A stretch of DNA of 64,000 nt, taken from NCBI RefSeq assembly GCF_003966125.1, contig NZ_RXMA01000021.1:1-64000 (forward strand), read 5' to 3'. Positions 9,039 to 18,580 of this stretch are shown one piece after another. A program made the translations under genes and the position numbers. Within the stretch, counting starts at the first letter, position 1; the number at the start of each line of letters is the position of its first letter. This DNA is from Azospirillum griseum (lineage in GTDB: Bacteria > Pseudomonadota > Alphaproteobacteria > Azospirillales > Azospirillaceae). Under the pieces are notes generated by a model. It was not told the origin of the DNA and did no database searches. It was given only the letters and a program-made list of their open reading frames with translations.

Positions 9039-9623
9039 ATGCCCCCGCCCTCGCTTCAGCTGCTGCCCCCCGCCGACTGCCGCCGCGTGCCCTGGCGCAA
9101 CGGTCTGGGAACCACCACCGAAATCGCGGTGGAGGCGTTTGACGACTCTCGCTTCCTGTGGCGCGTCAGCGTTGCCGATGTCGCCGCCGCCGGTCCCTTT
9201 TCCAATTTCTCCGGTTACGACCGTTTGATCGCGGTGATCGACGGCGTTGGCATGACGCTGGCGGTGGACGGGGCCGATCCGGTGACGCGGCGGCGCATGG
9301 ACCCGGCCTTTGCCTTTTCCGGCGATGCGGCGGTCGAGTGCGCCCTGTTGGACGGGCCGATCTGCGATTTCAACCTGATGGTGGACCGGGCGACCGCCAC
9401 CGGTGCGCTTGATCTGATGGCGGGGGCCGCCCGTTGCGTCCACCACGCGGACGTGATCCTGGTTCACGCCCTGACCGGAACCGCCATGGTGCGCGCCGGA
9501 TCCGGGGAATCGCTGGACGTGCCGCCGGGCCACACGCTGCTGCTGCGGAACCAAACGGCGACGATTGCCGTTCCGGAGGAGGCCGAAGCGGTGGTGGCGA
9601 CGATCAACCGCCGCGCCCTTTGA
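9039..9623 (+). CDS. HutD/Ves-family cupin-like protein
   Basis: 194 residues. The pattern of HutD/Ves proteins is clear: an N-terminal WRNGLGTTTEIA motif, then FLWRVSVADVAAAGPFSNFSGYDR and a beta-rich bicupin body with GPICDFNLMVDR. HutD is linked to histidine-utilisation operons and Ves to cold-associated environmental stress, but no biochemical activity is firmly established. Here it stands apart from any hut genes. The ATG at 9039 has GGAG eight bases upstream; in-frame alternatives at 9000 and earlier lack a good site. Confidence 0.8.
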   Translation: MPPPSLQLLPPADCRRVPWRNGLGTTTEIAVEAFDDSRFLWRVSVADVAAAGPFSNFSGYDRLIAVIDGVGMTLAVDGADPVTRRRMDPAFAFSGDAAVECALLDGPICDFNLMVDRATATGALDLMAGAARCVHHADVILVHALTGTAMVRAGSGESLDVPPGHTLLLRNQTATIAVPEEAEAVVATINRRAL

Positions 9624-9633
9624 CCGGCATCGG

Positions 9634-9666
9634 CCACCCATTGCCCACCCATTGCCCACCCATTGA
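9634..9666. repeat. Three tandem 11-bp repeats
   Basis: CCACCCATTGC occurs three times head to tail (the last ends in A) in the gap between the HutD-like gene and the HPP gene, just upstream of the TetR operator and promoter. It may be a slippage-prone spacer or an additional binding site. Confidence 0.6.
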
Positions 9667-9699
9667 CGGCCCGTTGACCGGTGCCGCGATCCAGCGCGC

Positions 9700-9755
9700 T
9701 TGACGTCTCTCGGCCCAGATTGTACCGTTCGGTCAACTTTGGAACGAAAGGTACA
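9700..9755 (+). promoter_or_regulatory. Promoter with embedded TetR-type operator
   Basis: TTGACG (9700-9705) and TACCGT (9723-9728) are 17 bp apart as -35 and -10 candidates. The -10 lies inside an imperfect 35-bp palindrome from TGTACC (9721) to GGTACA (9755), containing ACCGTTCGGT, itself a 10-bp palindrome of the kind bound by TetR/AcrR repressors. A TetR gene is the second gene of the transcript, so autorepression is the obvious reading. Confidence 0.6.
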
Positions 9756-9758
9756 GAG

Positions 9759-10247
9759 ATGCGCCGTTACCTGCTGCCACACCTGCCCACCCCGTCACCG
9801 CTGCGCTGTCTGCTGGCCGGGCTGGGCGCGATCCTCGCTGTTGGGCTGGTGGGCGGATTGAGCGTTCACATGGGCACGCCGCTGCTGATCGCCCCCTTCG
9901 GCGCAAGCTGCGTCCTGTTGTTTTCCGTGCCCAACAGCCCCTTGTCCCAACCGATGCATGTGGTGGGCGGCCATGTCCTGTCCGCCCTGGTGGGGTTGCT
10001 GCTGCGGGCGGCGCTGCCGAACGAATGGTGGGCGGTGGCGCTGGCGGTGGGGGCGGCGGTGGCCCTGATGGCGCTGTTCCGTGTGACGCATCCGCCCGCC
10101 GGGGCGGATCCCATCGTGGTGTTTGCCGCCGATCCCGGTTTCGCGTATCTGGTGACGCCGGTTCTGGCCGGATCGGTCAGCCTGGTGATGATCGCCGTGC
10201 TGTACCACCGCGTGACCAACACCCCCTACCCGTTGAAGCCCGCCTGA
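9759..10247 (+). CDS. HPP-family integral membrane protein
   Basis: 162 residues with about four hydrophobic spans, including LAGLGAILAVGLVGGLSVHM, ALAVGAAVALMALFR and LVTPVLAGSVSLVMIAVLY. The motif RVTHPPAGADPIV contains the HPP signature that names the family, and PFGASCVLLFSVPNSPLSQP is the other conserved segment. HPP proteins sit in the inner membrane and some have been linked to nitrite transport; the substrate here is unknown. ATG 9759 follows a TetR-type operator, and the stop overlaps the next start (TGATG), so it is co-transcribed with its presumed repressor. Confidence 0.82.
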   Translation: MRRYLLPHLPTPSPLRCLLAGLGAILAVGLVGGLSVHMGTPLLIAPFGASCVLLFSVPNSPLSQPMHVVGGHVLSALVGLLLRAALPNEWWAVALAVGAAVALMALFRVTHPPAGADPIVVFAADPGFAYLVTPVLAGSVSLVMIAVLYHRVTNTPYPLKPA

Positions 10248-10819
10248 TGCCCCGGACCATCGCCGAACGCGCCGACGTGCTGCCCGTGCTGGGCGAACTC
10301 TTCCGCCGCCATGGCTATGAGGGGGCCAGTCTGGCGGTGATCGCCAAGGCCACCGGCCTGGGCAAGGGCAGCCTTTACAACTTCTTCCCCGGCGGCAAGG
10401 AGGAGATGGCGGCGGCGGTGCTGACCAACGTCGAGGAGTGGTTTGAAACCAACCTCTTCACCCCGCTGTTCGCGGTGACGGACCGGGTGGGCGCGGTGGC
10501 GGCCGTGGCGGCGATGGTCACGGCGGTGGACACCTATTTCCGGTCGGGGCGGCGGATGTGTCTGGTCGGTGTCTTCGCGCTGGGTGACGTGCGCGATCCC
10601 TTCGCCGACCGCATCCAGGGCTATTTCCAGCGCTGGATCGATGGGTTGGCGCACGCCCTGGCCCGATGCGGTCACGATCCCGCCGACGCGCGCGGCATCG
10701 CCGAGGAGGTGGTGGCCGGAATCCAGGGAGCCTTGGTGACGGCGCGGGCAACCGATGACCCGGCCCTGTTCACCCGCGTGCTGGATCGTTTGCGGCGGCG
10801 CTGCGGCGTCCCGGAATAG
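10247..10819 (+). CDS. TetR/AcrR-family transcriptional regulator
   Basis: 190 residues. The N-terminal HTH reads LFRRHGYEGASLAVIAKATGLGKGSLYNFFPGGKEEM, a textbook TetR recognition-helix region. The C-terminal two thirds is the helical ligand-binding and dimerisation domain. It starts on the last base of the HPP stop codon, so the two are translationally coupled. The palindromic operator over the shared promoter at 9721-9755 points to autoregulation, relieved by a ligand that may be exported or handled by the HPP protein. Confidence 0.88.
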   Translation: MPRTIAERADVLPVLGELFRRHGYEGASLAVIAKATGLGKGSLYNFFPGGKEEMAAAVLTNVEEWFETNLFTPLFAVTDRVGAVAAVAAMVTAVDTYFRSGRRMCLVGVFALGDVRDPFADRIQGYFQRWIDGLAHALARCGHDPADARGIAEEVVAGIQGALVTARATDDPALFTRVLDRLRRRCGVPE

Positions 10820-10823
10820 CCGC

Positions 10824-11510
10824 TCAGGCCCGTCCCTGGGGTTCGGCGTTGGCCAGTTGGTCGCGGTCGGCGCGCACGGTCGCCAGGGTCAAGCCTTGCC
10901 AATACAGGTCCAGCAACGGTGCGGGCATCCCGCCATTCTCATGCCCCGGCAGGGGCTGGATGGTCGCGGCGTGGGCCAAGGCGGCGTTGGTGGCGTTGAC
11001 GCTGCGGCTGGCGGCGTCGCCCAACAGGGACAGGGTTTGCGCCAGGGCAGCGGCGTCAAAGCGCAGCCGGGCCGGGGCCACCGTCAATTGCGCCGCACCG
11101 CCGCGCAACCGCCCAATCGCCACATAGACGTCCAGCAGATCCTTGCGGTCCTCCGGGCGGATCAGCGCGGTGACGATGCGGTTGCCGGTCAAAGGGCCAT
11201 GCCCGTCGAACTCGTACAGGGTGGCCCGTTCGGTTTGCCGCGCGGTGGCGAGCGGACGCAGTCGGTCGGTCAATGGGATGGCGGTCTGGCGGGCGGCGGC
11301 GTCGAACAGGTCGGCGTGGCCCCCTTCCGTCATCACCACCAGCGGCGCGTCGGTGGCCGCCGCCGTCGCCAACAGCCGGGCGAGTTGGGCCAGCGGGTCG
11401 GTGTCCGTCTCTGCCACTGCCTCCGCCTCCGCGCTGTCCTGCGCCATCGCCTGCAACAGATCGGCCCCACGGCGCAGCAGCGCTTCGGCAAAGCTGATGT
11501 CGGTGTCCAT
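10824..11510 (-). CDS. Unrecognised 228-residue protein
   Basis: I do not recognise this protein. It begins MDTDISFAEALLRRGADLL, is alanine-rich and mostly helical, and has a central alpha/beta-looking part with APLVVMTEGGHADLFDAA and GNRIVTALIRPEDRKDLLDVYVAIGRL. No signal peptide, membrane span or metal motif is visible. An AGGGG run lies about 12 bases before the ATG, a little far for a ribosome site. It converges tail to tail with the TetR gene, separated by only four bases, and lies beyond the marC-like gene on the same strand. Codon use is like its neighbours, supporting a real gene. Confidence 0.65.
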   Translation of the reverse strand: MDTDISFAEALLRRGADLLQAMAQDSAEAEAVAETDTDPLAQLARLLATAAATDAPLVVMTEGGHADLFDAAARQTAIPLTDRLRPLATARQTERATLYEFDGHGPLTGNRIVTALIRPEDRKDLLDVYVAIGRLRGGAAQLTVAPARLRFDAAALAQTLSLLGDAASRSVNATNAALAHAATIQPLPGHENGGMPAPLLDLYWQGLTLATVRADRDQLANAEPQGRA

Positions 11511-11612
11511 GGCGTCGGTGTCCCCTTGGTCGCGCGGTTCGGGGGCTGTTTGTAGGACAGGAAACGGGGAGCGCTCAACCCTTCCCTGCTTGATGGCCTC
11601 AGGGGAGTGGCT

Positions 11613-12239
11613 TCAGTGCGGCGGGTAGACGCTGGTGATGCCGGACAGGATGGTTTGCGCGGCGAGCGCGGCCAGCACGATGCCCAACACCCGGCTGACG
11701 GTTTGGATCACCGTGCGGCCCAGCATCCGCCGCACCACGTCGGCCCCCAACAGAATCAGCGTCACCCCGCCGATCACCGTGGCCGCCGCGCCCAGCACGC
11801 CGATCTGCCCGACCACCGTCGCCCCCGACCGGTCCATCAGCAGCAGGATGGAGGTGATCGCCCCCGGCCCGGCGATCAGCGGAACCGCCAGCGGGAAGAC
11901 GGCCAGATCATGGGCGTCCTCGTCGGTCAACGCGTCGTCGGTGTCGCGGCCCTTGCGGTCGGACCGTTTGCCGAACAGCATTTCAAAGGCGATCCAGAAC
12001 AGCAGCGCGCCACCGGCGATGCGGAAAGCGGGCATGCTGATGGTCAGGGTGTCCAGAACCAGCTTGCCGAAATAGGCGAAGAACACCAGGACGATGAAGG
12101 CGATGGCGGTCCCGCGCACCGCGATCATCCGCTTTTGCCGCGCCTCGAACCCGCGCGTCAGGGCGATGAAGAGCGGGACCAGACCGGGCGGATCGACCAC
12201 GACGAAGAAGATCACGAGGTTGCTGATGTAATCGGACAT
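11613..12239 (-). CDS. MarC-family integral membrane protein
   Basis: 208 residues with six predicted hydrophobic spans, starting MSDYISNLVIFFVVVDPPGLVPLFIALTRG. That opening, with the proline pair in the first helix, is characteristic of MarC/YchE proteins, as are RIAGGALLFWIAFEMLFG and PLAVPLIAGPGAITSILLL. The family was once thought to confer multiple antibiotic resistance, but this was not upheld and the function is unknown. A charged, acidic loop (residues about 93-115) separates the two membrane halves. The frame can be opened further upstream, but 12239 gives the family's normal N-terminus. Confidence 0.87.
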   Translation of the reverse strand: MSDYISNLVIFFVVVDPPGLVPLFIALTRGFEARQKRMIAVRGTAIAFIVLVFFAYFGKLVLDTLTISMPAFRIAGGALLFWIAFEMLFGKRSDRKGRDTDDALTDEDAHDLAVFPLAVPLIAGPGAITSILLLMDRSGATVVGQIGVLGAAATVIGGVTLILLGADVVRRMLGRTVIQTVSRVLGIVLAALAAQTILSGITSVYPPH

Positions 12240-12285
12240 GGGCGCGGCTCCGACGGTCAGGGTTGGGGGGCGAATGGGCGGAGGC

Positions 12286-12849
12286 TTACGGGGCGATGGG
12301 GTCGCCTTGGATGCGGCCGAACCACCGGGCGTCGTGGTAGGCCCCCTTGAACCAGCCGCGCCCGCGCGTGGTTCCTTCGTAGCGAAAACCGGCCTTTTCC
12401 AGCACCCGATCCGACGCGCCGTTGCCCGCCAGGGTCCAGGCCTCCATCCGATGAAGGCCAAAGCTGTCGTGGCCGCACACGACCACGGCGCGCAACGCCT
12501 CCGTCATCACGCCCCGGCCCCAACAATCGGGATGGATTTCATAGCCGACCCCGGCGCAACTCCAGTCGCGCATGAAATAGTTGAAGCGGATGGAGCCAAG
12601 GAAGGCCGCCGTTTGCCGATCCTCGATGATCCAGGAACAGCCCATGCCGCGCGGCAGCGCGTCGGCCATCATGCCGACAAAGTCGCGGCCTTGCTCCGGC
12701 GTCGGGTCGTTGGGCCAGTTGGAATGATCGACCACCCCCGGCGTGGCGAGCAACGCGCGGAACGGCTCGGCATCGTCCAACGTGACCGCGCGCAGCAACA
12801 GCCGGTCGGTGTGCAGGGTGGGAAATTCCGTGACCTCGGCCATCGGCAT
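12286..12849 (-). CDS. GNAT-family N-acetyltransferase (RimJ/RimL type)
   Basis: 187 residues. The opening LHTDRLLLRAVTLDDAEPFRALLA and the later CWGRGVMTEALRAVVVCGHDSFGLHRMEAWTLAGNGASDRVLEKAGF hold the GNAT acetyl-CoA-binding motif (R/Q-x-x-G-x-G/A, here RGVMTEA) and the NxxSxRVLEKxGF segment of RimJ/RimL enzymes. These transfer acetyl groups to protein N-termini or small amines; the substrate is not predictable. A GAGGGAG ribosome site supports the start at 12849; ATG 12843 is an alternative. It is monocistronic as far as can be seen. Confidence 0.85.
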   Translation of the reverse strand: MPMAEVTEFPTLHTDRLLLRAVTLDDAEPFRALLATPGVVDHSNWPNDPTPEQGRDFVGMMADALPRGMGCSWIIEDRQTAAFLGSIRFNYFMRDWSCAGVGYEIHPDCWGRGVMTEALRAVVVCGHDSFGLHRMEAWTLAGNGASDRVLEKAGFRYEGTTRGRGWFKGAYHDARWFGRIQGDPIAP

Positions 12850-12916
12850 CGCGGGGCGCTCCCTCTCATCGCTCGGTGCGGGTGTGGTGGAATGATAGGC
12901 GGGCCACCGGGCGGCG

Positions 12917-13609
12917 TCACGCGTCGTTCAGCGCCGGGCCGAAGGTCTCCAGCCCAGCCAGCCCGGCGGGGGTGAGTTGGTAGGTTCCACGCGCCACCCG
13001 CTCGAACCAGCCATAGACGTCGCGTTGCAGCAGGGCCGCCACATCCTTCGGCGCACCGGCGGCGCGCAGGGCGGCGACCGTCTGCGGCTCGTCGCGCAGC
13101 AGGCGGGCGCAGCGGATCGCGTCCTGGCGGTAGGCGGTGATGATCGGCACGCGGGTGGAGCCGCCCCGGTTGGGGTCGCCGACCCGGCGCGCGTGCTCCC
13201 CCAACAGACGCTTGGTCCGCTTGACGTCCTTGCGCGGGGTGTAGGGAACCGGATCGAGCAGAACGGTGACGCGGTGGCCCTCCGCCAAAGCCGGATCGAC
13301 GATCATCAAGCCAAGGCCAAGGCGGCGGCACAGCTTCTTGACCCCCGAATCCAGCGGCGACGGCCCGCTCGCCCGTCGCCCCGGCGACGGCACGGCCAGA
13401 TACACCCGGTCGGTCATCGCCAACCGGTCCACCCCCTGGAGCAGCAGGTCCAGGGTGAAGCGTTTTTTCAACTCCACGATCACCGGCGGTTCGTCGCCGC
13501 GCACGCCGACCAGATCGCAGCCCTTGATCTCCCCCTTCACGGCGTAGCCCTGCCCTTCGAGGAAGGCTTTCACCGGGGCGTAGAGGTCGGTTTCGGCGGC
13601 GACGGTCAA
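12917..13609 (-). CDS. DUF2161-family PD-(D/E)XK nuclease-like protein
   Basis: 230 residues. Residues 1-50 carry the restriction-endonuclease-like core: ETDLYAPVKAFLEGQGY, then CDLVGVRGDEP and VIVELKK, giving the E, D and ExK metal ligands of PD-(D/E)XK enzymes. The C-terminal half (RDAIRCARLLRD type helices, GAPKDVAALLQRDVYGWFERV) looks like a winged-helix DNA-binding part. The likely start is a TTG overlapping the ccdB stop (TTGA), so it is translationally coupled to the toxin-antitoxin pair. DUF2161 proteins are widespread in alphaproteobacteria but uncharacterised; nuclease activity is inferred from the motif only. Confidence 0.75.
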   Translation of the reverse strand: MTVAAETDLYAPVKAFLEGQGYAVKGEIKGCDLVGVRGDEPPVIVELKKRFTLDLLLQGVDRLAMTDRVYLAVPSPGRRASGPSPLDSGVKKLCRRLGLGLMIVDPALAEGHRVTVLLDPVPYTPRKDVKRTKRLLGEHARRVGDPNRGGSTRVPIITAYRQDAIRCARLLRDEPQTVAALRAAGAPKDVAALLQRDVYGWFERVARGTYQLTPAGLAGLETFGPALNDA

Positions 13610-13926
13610 AAGTCGCCTGTCAGCACATCGATGGCGCGCCGGATGTCGGCGTGGGCGCTCTGCGCCGTGGCGACCACAGCACCAATTCTTGTGACCGACA
13701 GCGCGCCGATCTGGGGTGTCACCGCGACAAACTCATCCTCCCCCACCCGAACGCGCGGCATGATCCGTGGGATTGGTTGTTCAACTTCGGACGCCCGGAA
13801 CAGCGGCACGACCACGCGTGTCCGCTCGACATCCACATAGTCGCCTTGAACGATCAACAAGTAGGGAATGGGGTGTTGCCGTTTTCCCTGCGCCGCTGGA
13901 TTGAGACAAACATCCAGATAACGCAT
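13606..13926 (-). CDS. ccdB: CcdB-family toxin
   Basis: 106 residues, the usual CcdB length. MRYLDVCLNPAAQGKRQHPIPYLLIVQGDYVD, then RVVVPL and the late ADIRRAIDVLTGDF, fit the compact beta-sheet CcdB fold that poisons DNA gyrase. The last residues in E. coli CcdB (WGI) are needed for killing; here the end is GDF, so potency or target may differ. The start overlaps the antitoxin stop (TGATG) and the stop overlaps the DUF2161 start, making a tight three-gene unit. Confidence 0.83.
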   Translation of the reverse strand: MRYLDVCLNPAAQGKRQHPIPYLLIVQGDYVDVERTRVVVPLFRASEVEQPIPRIMPRVRVGEDEFVAVTPQIGALSVTRIGAVVATAQSAHADIRRAIDVLTGDF

Positions 13927-14126
13927 CAGGAAAACCGTTCGTCGTCACCGAACACACCCAGCCGATCCACCATGGCGTCATAGGCCGCAAACGCGTCGCG
14001 GTTGTCCTCCACCCACTGCCGGATCTCGGCGTCGGTCGCACGGGGTGTCTTGCTGGCCGTCGTCGTGACCGGCGTGTCCGCCCCGGTGCGCGGCGGGATG
14101 GCGCTATGAACGGCAAAACGGCTCAT
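13926..14126 (-). CDS. ccdA: CcdA-like antitoxin
   Basis: 66 residues. The C-terminal half (ATDAEIRQWVEDNRDAFAAYDAMVDRLGVF) is the CcdA toxin-neutralising segment, close to the WxxEN..AIxAYNxxVexxG pattern of the family. The N-terminal part should be the ribbon-helix-helix DNA-binding dimer, but it is short and threonine-rich here, so it may be diverged. The start at 14126 has AAGGTGG just upstream and a palindrome (14133-14160) directly before it, consistent with autorepression by the CcdAB complex. Confidence 0.78.
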   Translation of the reverse strand: MSRFAVHSAIPPRTGADTPVTTTASKTPRATDAEIRQWVEDNRDAFAAYDAMVDRLGVFGDDERFS

Positions 14127-14132
14127 GGCCAC

Positions 14133-14160
14133 CTTCTCCAACAGCGTGCTGTGGAAGAAG
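14133..14160. promoter_or_regulatory. Palindromic operator of ccdAB
   Basis: CTTCTCCAACAGC and the complement of GCTGTGGAAGAAG agree in 11 of 13 positions around a two-base centre. The palindrome lies seven bases before the antitoxin start and overlaps its ribosome site, as expected for an autoregulated type II toxin-antitoxin promoter. Confidence 0.5.
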
Positions 14161-14216
14161 TATGGCGCATGAGCCGAACGGCGTCCAGGGTGCGGAACCA
14201 AGAGGCCTTGCGGGCG

Positions 14217-16370
<2,154 letters not shown>

Positions 16371-16476
16371 CGACGCTCTCCTGTCCGTGATCGGCGGGCG
16401 GGCGGGGCGTCCATCCCCCGGTCCACCCGGTTCCCGCCGTCGGTTGATCCGGCGAGCGGGCTTTTGCGGTTGCCAT

Positions 16477-16506
16477 GCCCCCGCCCGGTGCGAGACGGGC
16501 GGGGGC
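16477..16506 (-). other. Stem-loop between pccA and scpA
   Basis: GCCCCCGCCCG and CGGGCGGGGGC form a perfect 11-bp stem with an 8-base loop. It is in the gap 16371-16568. In the transcribed (minus) direction the gap opens with an A-rich, purine-biased strip (about 16507-16568) right after the pccA stop, then the stem, with no U-run after it. A role in differential expression or RNA processing between the two genes is possible; a classic terminator is not supported. Confidence 0.4.
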
Positions 16507-16568
16507 CGGGCGTTTCCTCTCCTGGCTTTTCTTTTTGTCTTTTTTGACGTTGTTCTTTGTCGTTTTTC

Positions 16569-18569
16569 TTACGCGAATTCCACGATCTTTTGATCGACCG
16601 CCAGGCTGCTGCCCGGCGCGGCGTGGATTTTCGCAACCGTTCCATCCTGGGAGGCCCGCAGGATGTTTTCCATCTTCATCGCCTCGACCACAGCCAGCAC
16701 CTCACCGGCCTTGATCTCCTGCCCTTCCGAGACCGCCAGGGAAACCAGCAGGCCCGGCATCGGCGACAGCAGGAATTTCGACATGTCCGGCGGGGCCTTC
16801 ACCGGCATCAGCGCGTCCAGACGGGCGGCGTTCGGCGTCAGCACCTTGACCATCGCCTGCGCACCGGAATGGTGCAGGCGGTAGCCGATGCCCACCCGGT
16901 CGATCTGGATGCAGACATGCGCCCCGTTGACCGTGCCCCGGAACAGCGGCTCGCCAATCCGCCAATCGGTCCACACCGCGTGGTGCTGGCCCGCGATGTC
17001 CACCGTGTAGCCGACGCGCATCGGCCCGTCACTGGCCGGGTGCAGATGCACCGGGTGGGGCGTGCCATCGACGACGACAACCCAATCGTCGCGCACCTTG
17101 ACCGTGTTGCCGACCATCTTGCCGGAGATCTGGATGTCGCGGTCGTTCAGGCTGCGGTGGATCACCGCCGCCACCGCCACCAGCACCGCCGGATCCTCCG
17201 GCGGCAGATCGGACGCGTGGAAGCCGTTCGGGTACTCTTCGGCGATGAAGTTGGTGGTCAGGCGTCCGTCCACGAACCGTTGGTTGGCCATCAGCGAGGC
17301 CAGGAACGGGATGTTGTGGCTGACGCCCCGGATGTAATACTGATCAAGCGCCTCGCGCATCCGGGCGATCGCGGCGTCGCGCGTCGATCCCCAGGTGCAG
17401 AGCTTGGCGATCATCGGATCGTAGAACATCGAGATTTCGCCGCCCTCGAACACGCCGGTGTCGACGCGGACATGCGGGTCGTCCGACGGCGGGCGGTAAT
17501 GGGTCAGGCGGCCGGTGGAGGGCAGGAAGTTGCGGAACGGATCCTCGGCGTAGACGCGCGCCTCGATGGCCCAGCCATGCAGGCGGACATCCTCCTGCTT
17601 GATCGTCAGCTTCTCGCCCGCCGCGACGCGGATCATCAGCTCGACCAGATCGAAACCGGTGATGAGTTCCGTGACCGGGTGTTCGACCTGAAGACGGGTG
17701 TTCATCTCCAGGAAGTAGAAGTTGCGGTCGGCGTCGACGATGAATTCGACGGTTCCCGCCGACTTGTATTGCACCGCGTCGGCCAGGGCCACGGCCTGCT
17801 CGCCCATCGCCTTGCGCGTTGCCTCGTCCAGGAAGGGCGAGGGGGCCTCCTCGATCACCTTCTGGTGACGGCGTTGGATCGAGCATTCGCGCTCGCCCAG
17901 ATAGAGCGAGGTCCCCTGCCCGTCGGCCAGAAGCTGGATTTCTATGTGGCGCGGCTGCTGGATGAATTTTTCGATGAAGACGCGGTCGTCGGCGAAGCTG
18001 GAGCGCGCCTCGTTGGTGGCCGACCGGAAGCCCTCGCGCGCCTCCTCGTCGTTCCAGGCCACGCGCATGCCCTTGCCGCCGCCGCCCGCCGACGCCTTGA
18101 TCATCACCGGATAGCCGATCTCGCGGGCGATCTTCACCGCCTCCTCATCGTCGGCGATGACGCCGAGATAGCCGGGAACGGTGGAGACACCGGCGACCTT
18201 GGCCAGCTTCTTCGATTCGATCTTGTCGCCCATCGCCCGCATGGCGTGGGCGTCGGGGCCGATGAAGGCGATGCCCGCCGCCGCAAGCGCTTCCTGGAAA
18301 GCGGGCTTTTCCGACAGGAAGCCGTAGCCGGGGTGCACGGCCTGCGCGCCGGTCTGCTTGCAGGCGTCGATGATGCGGTCGATCAGCAGATAGCTTTGCG
18401 CCGACGGCGGCGGGCCGATGTGCACGGCCTCGTCGGCCATTTCGACGTGCAGGGCGTTCTTGTCGGCGTCGGAATAGACCGCCACCGTCTTGATGCCCAG
18501 GCGGCGCGCGGTGCGGATGACGCGGCAGGCGATTTCGCCACGGTTGGCGATGAGAATTTTCTCAAACAT
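16569..18569 (-). CDS. pccA: Propionyl-CoA carboxylase, biotin-containing alpha subunit
   Basis: 666 residues. Order: biotin carboxylase N-domain (MFEKILIANRGEIACRVI), ATP-grasp with the glycine loop KASAGGGGKGMRV and the EMNTRLQVEHPVTE active-site segment, the BT linker domain, and the biotinyl domain with VVEAMKMEN, biotin-accepting lysine at about 632. It carboxylates its own biotin using ATP and bicarbonate for transfer to propionyl-CoA by PccB. Eleven bases separate it from pccB upstream, so they form one operon. The length with the extra linker domain favours propionyl-CoA over acetyl-CoA carboxylase AccC (about 450 residues). Confidence 0.96.
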   Translation of the reverse strand: MFEKILIANRGEIACRVIRTARRLGIKTVAVYSDADKNALHVEMADEAVHIGPPPSAQSYLLIDRIIDACKQTGAQAVHPGYGFLSEKPAFQEALAAAGIAFIGPDAHAMRAMGDKIESKKLAKVAGVSTVPGYLGVIADDEEAVKIAREIGYPVMIKASAGGGGKGMRVAWNDEEAREGFRSATNEARSSFADDRVFIEKFIQQPRHIEIQLLADGQGTSLYLGERECSIQRRHQKVIEEAPSPFLDEATRKAMGEQAVALADAVQYKSAGTVEFIVDADRNFYFLEMNTRLQVEHPVTELITGFDLVELMIRVAAGEKLTIKQEDVRLHGWAIEARVYAEDPFRNFLPSTGRLTHYRPPSDDPHVRVDTGVFEGGEISMFYDPMIAKLCTWGSTRDAAIARMREALDQYYIRGVSHNIPFLASLMANQRFVDGRLTTNFIAEEYPNGFHASDLPPEDPAVLVAVAAVIHRSLNDRDIQISGKMVGNTVKVRDDWVVVVDGTPHPVHLHPASDGPMRVGYTVDIAGQHHAVWTDWRIGEPLFRGTVNGAHVCIQIDRVGIGYRLHHSGAQAMVKVLTPNAARLDALMPVKAPPDMSKFLLSPMPGLLVSLAVSEGQEIKAGEVLAVVEAMKMENILRASQDGTVAKIHAAPGSSLAVDQKIVEFA

Positions 18570-18580
18570 GCGGCCAGCCC

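Noticed and set aside
16477-16506. Rho-independent terminator between pccA and scpA
   Set aside because: The stem is not followed by a U-run in the transcribed direction; kept only as a stem-loop.
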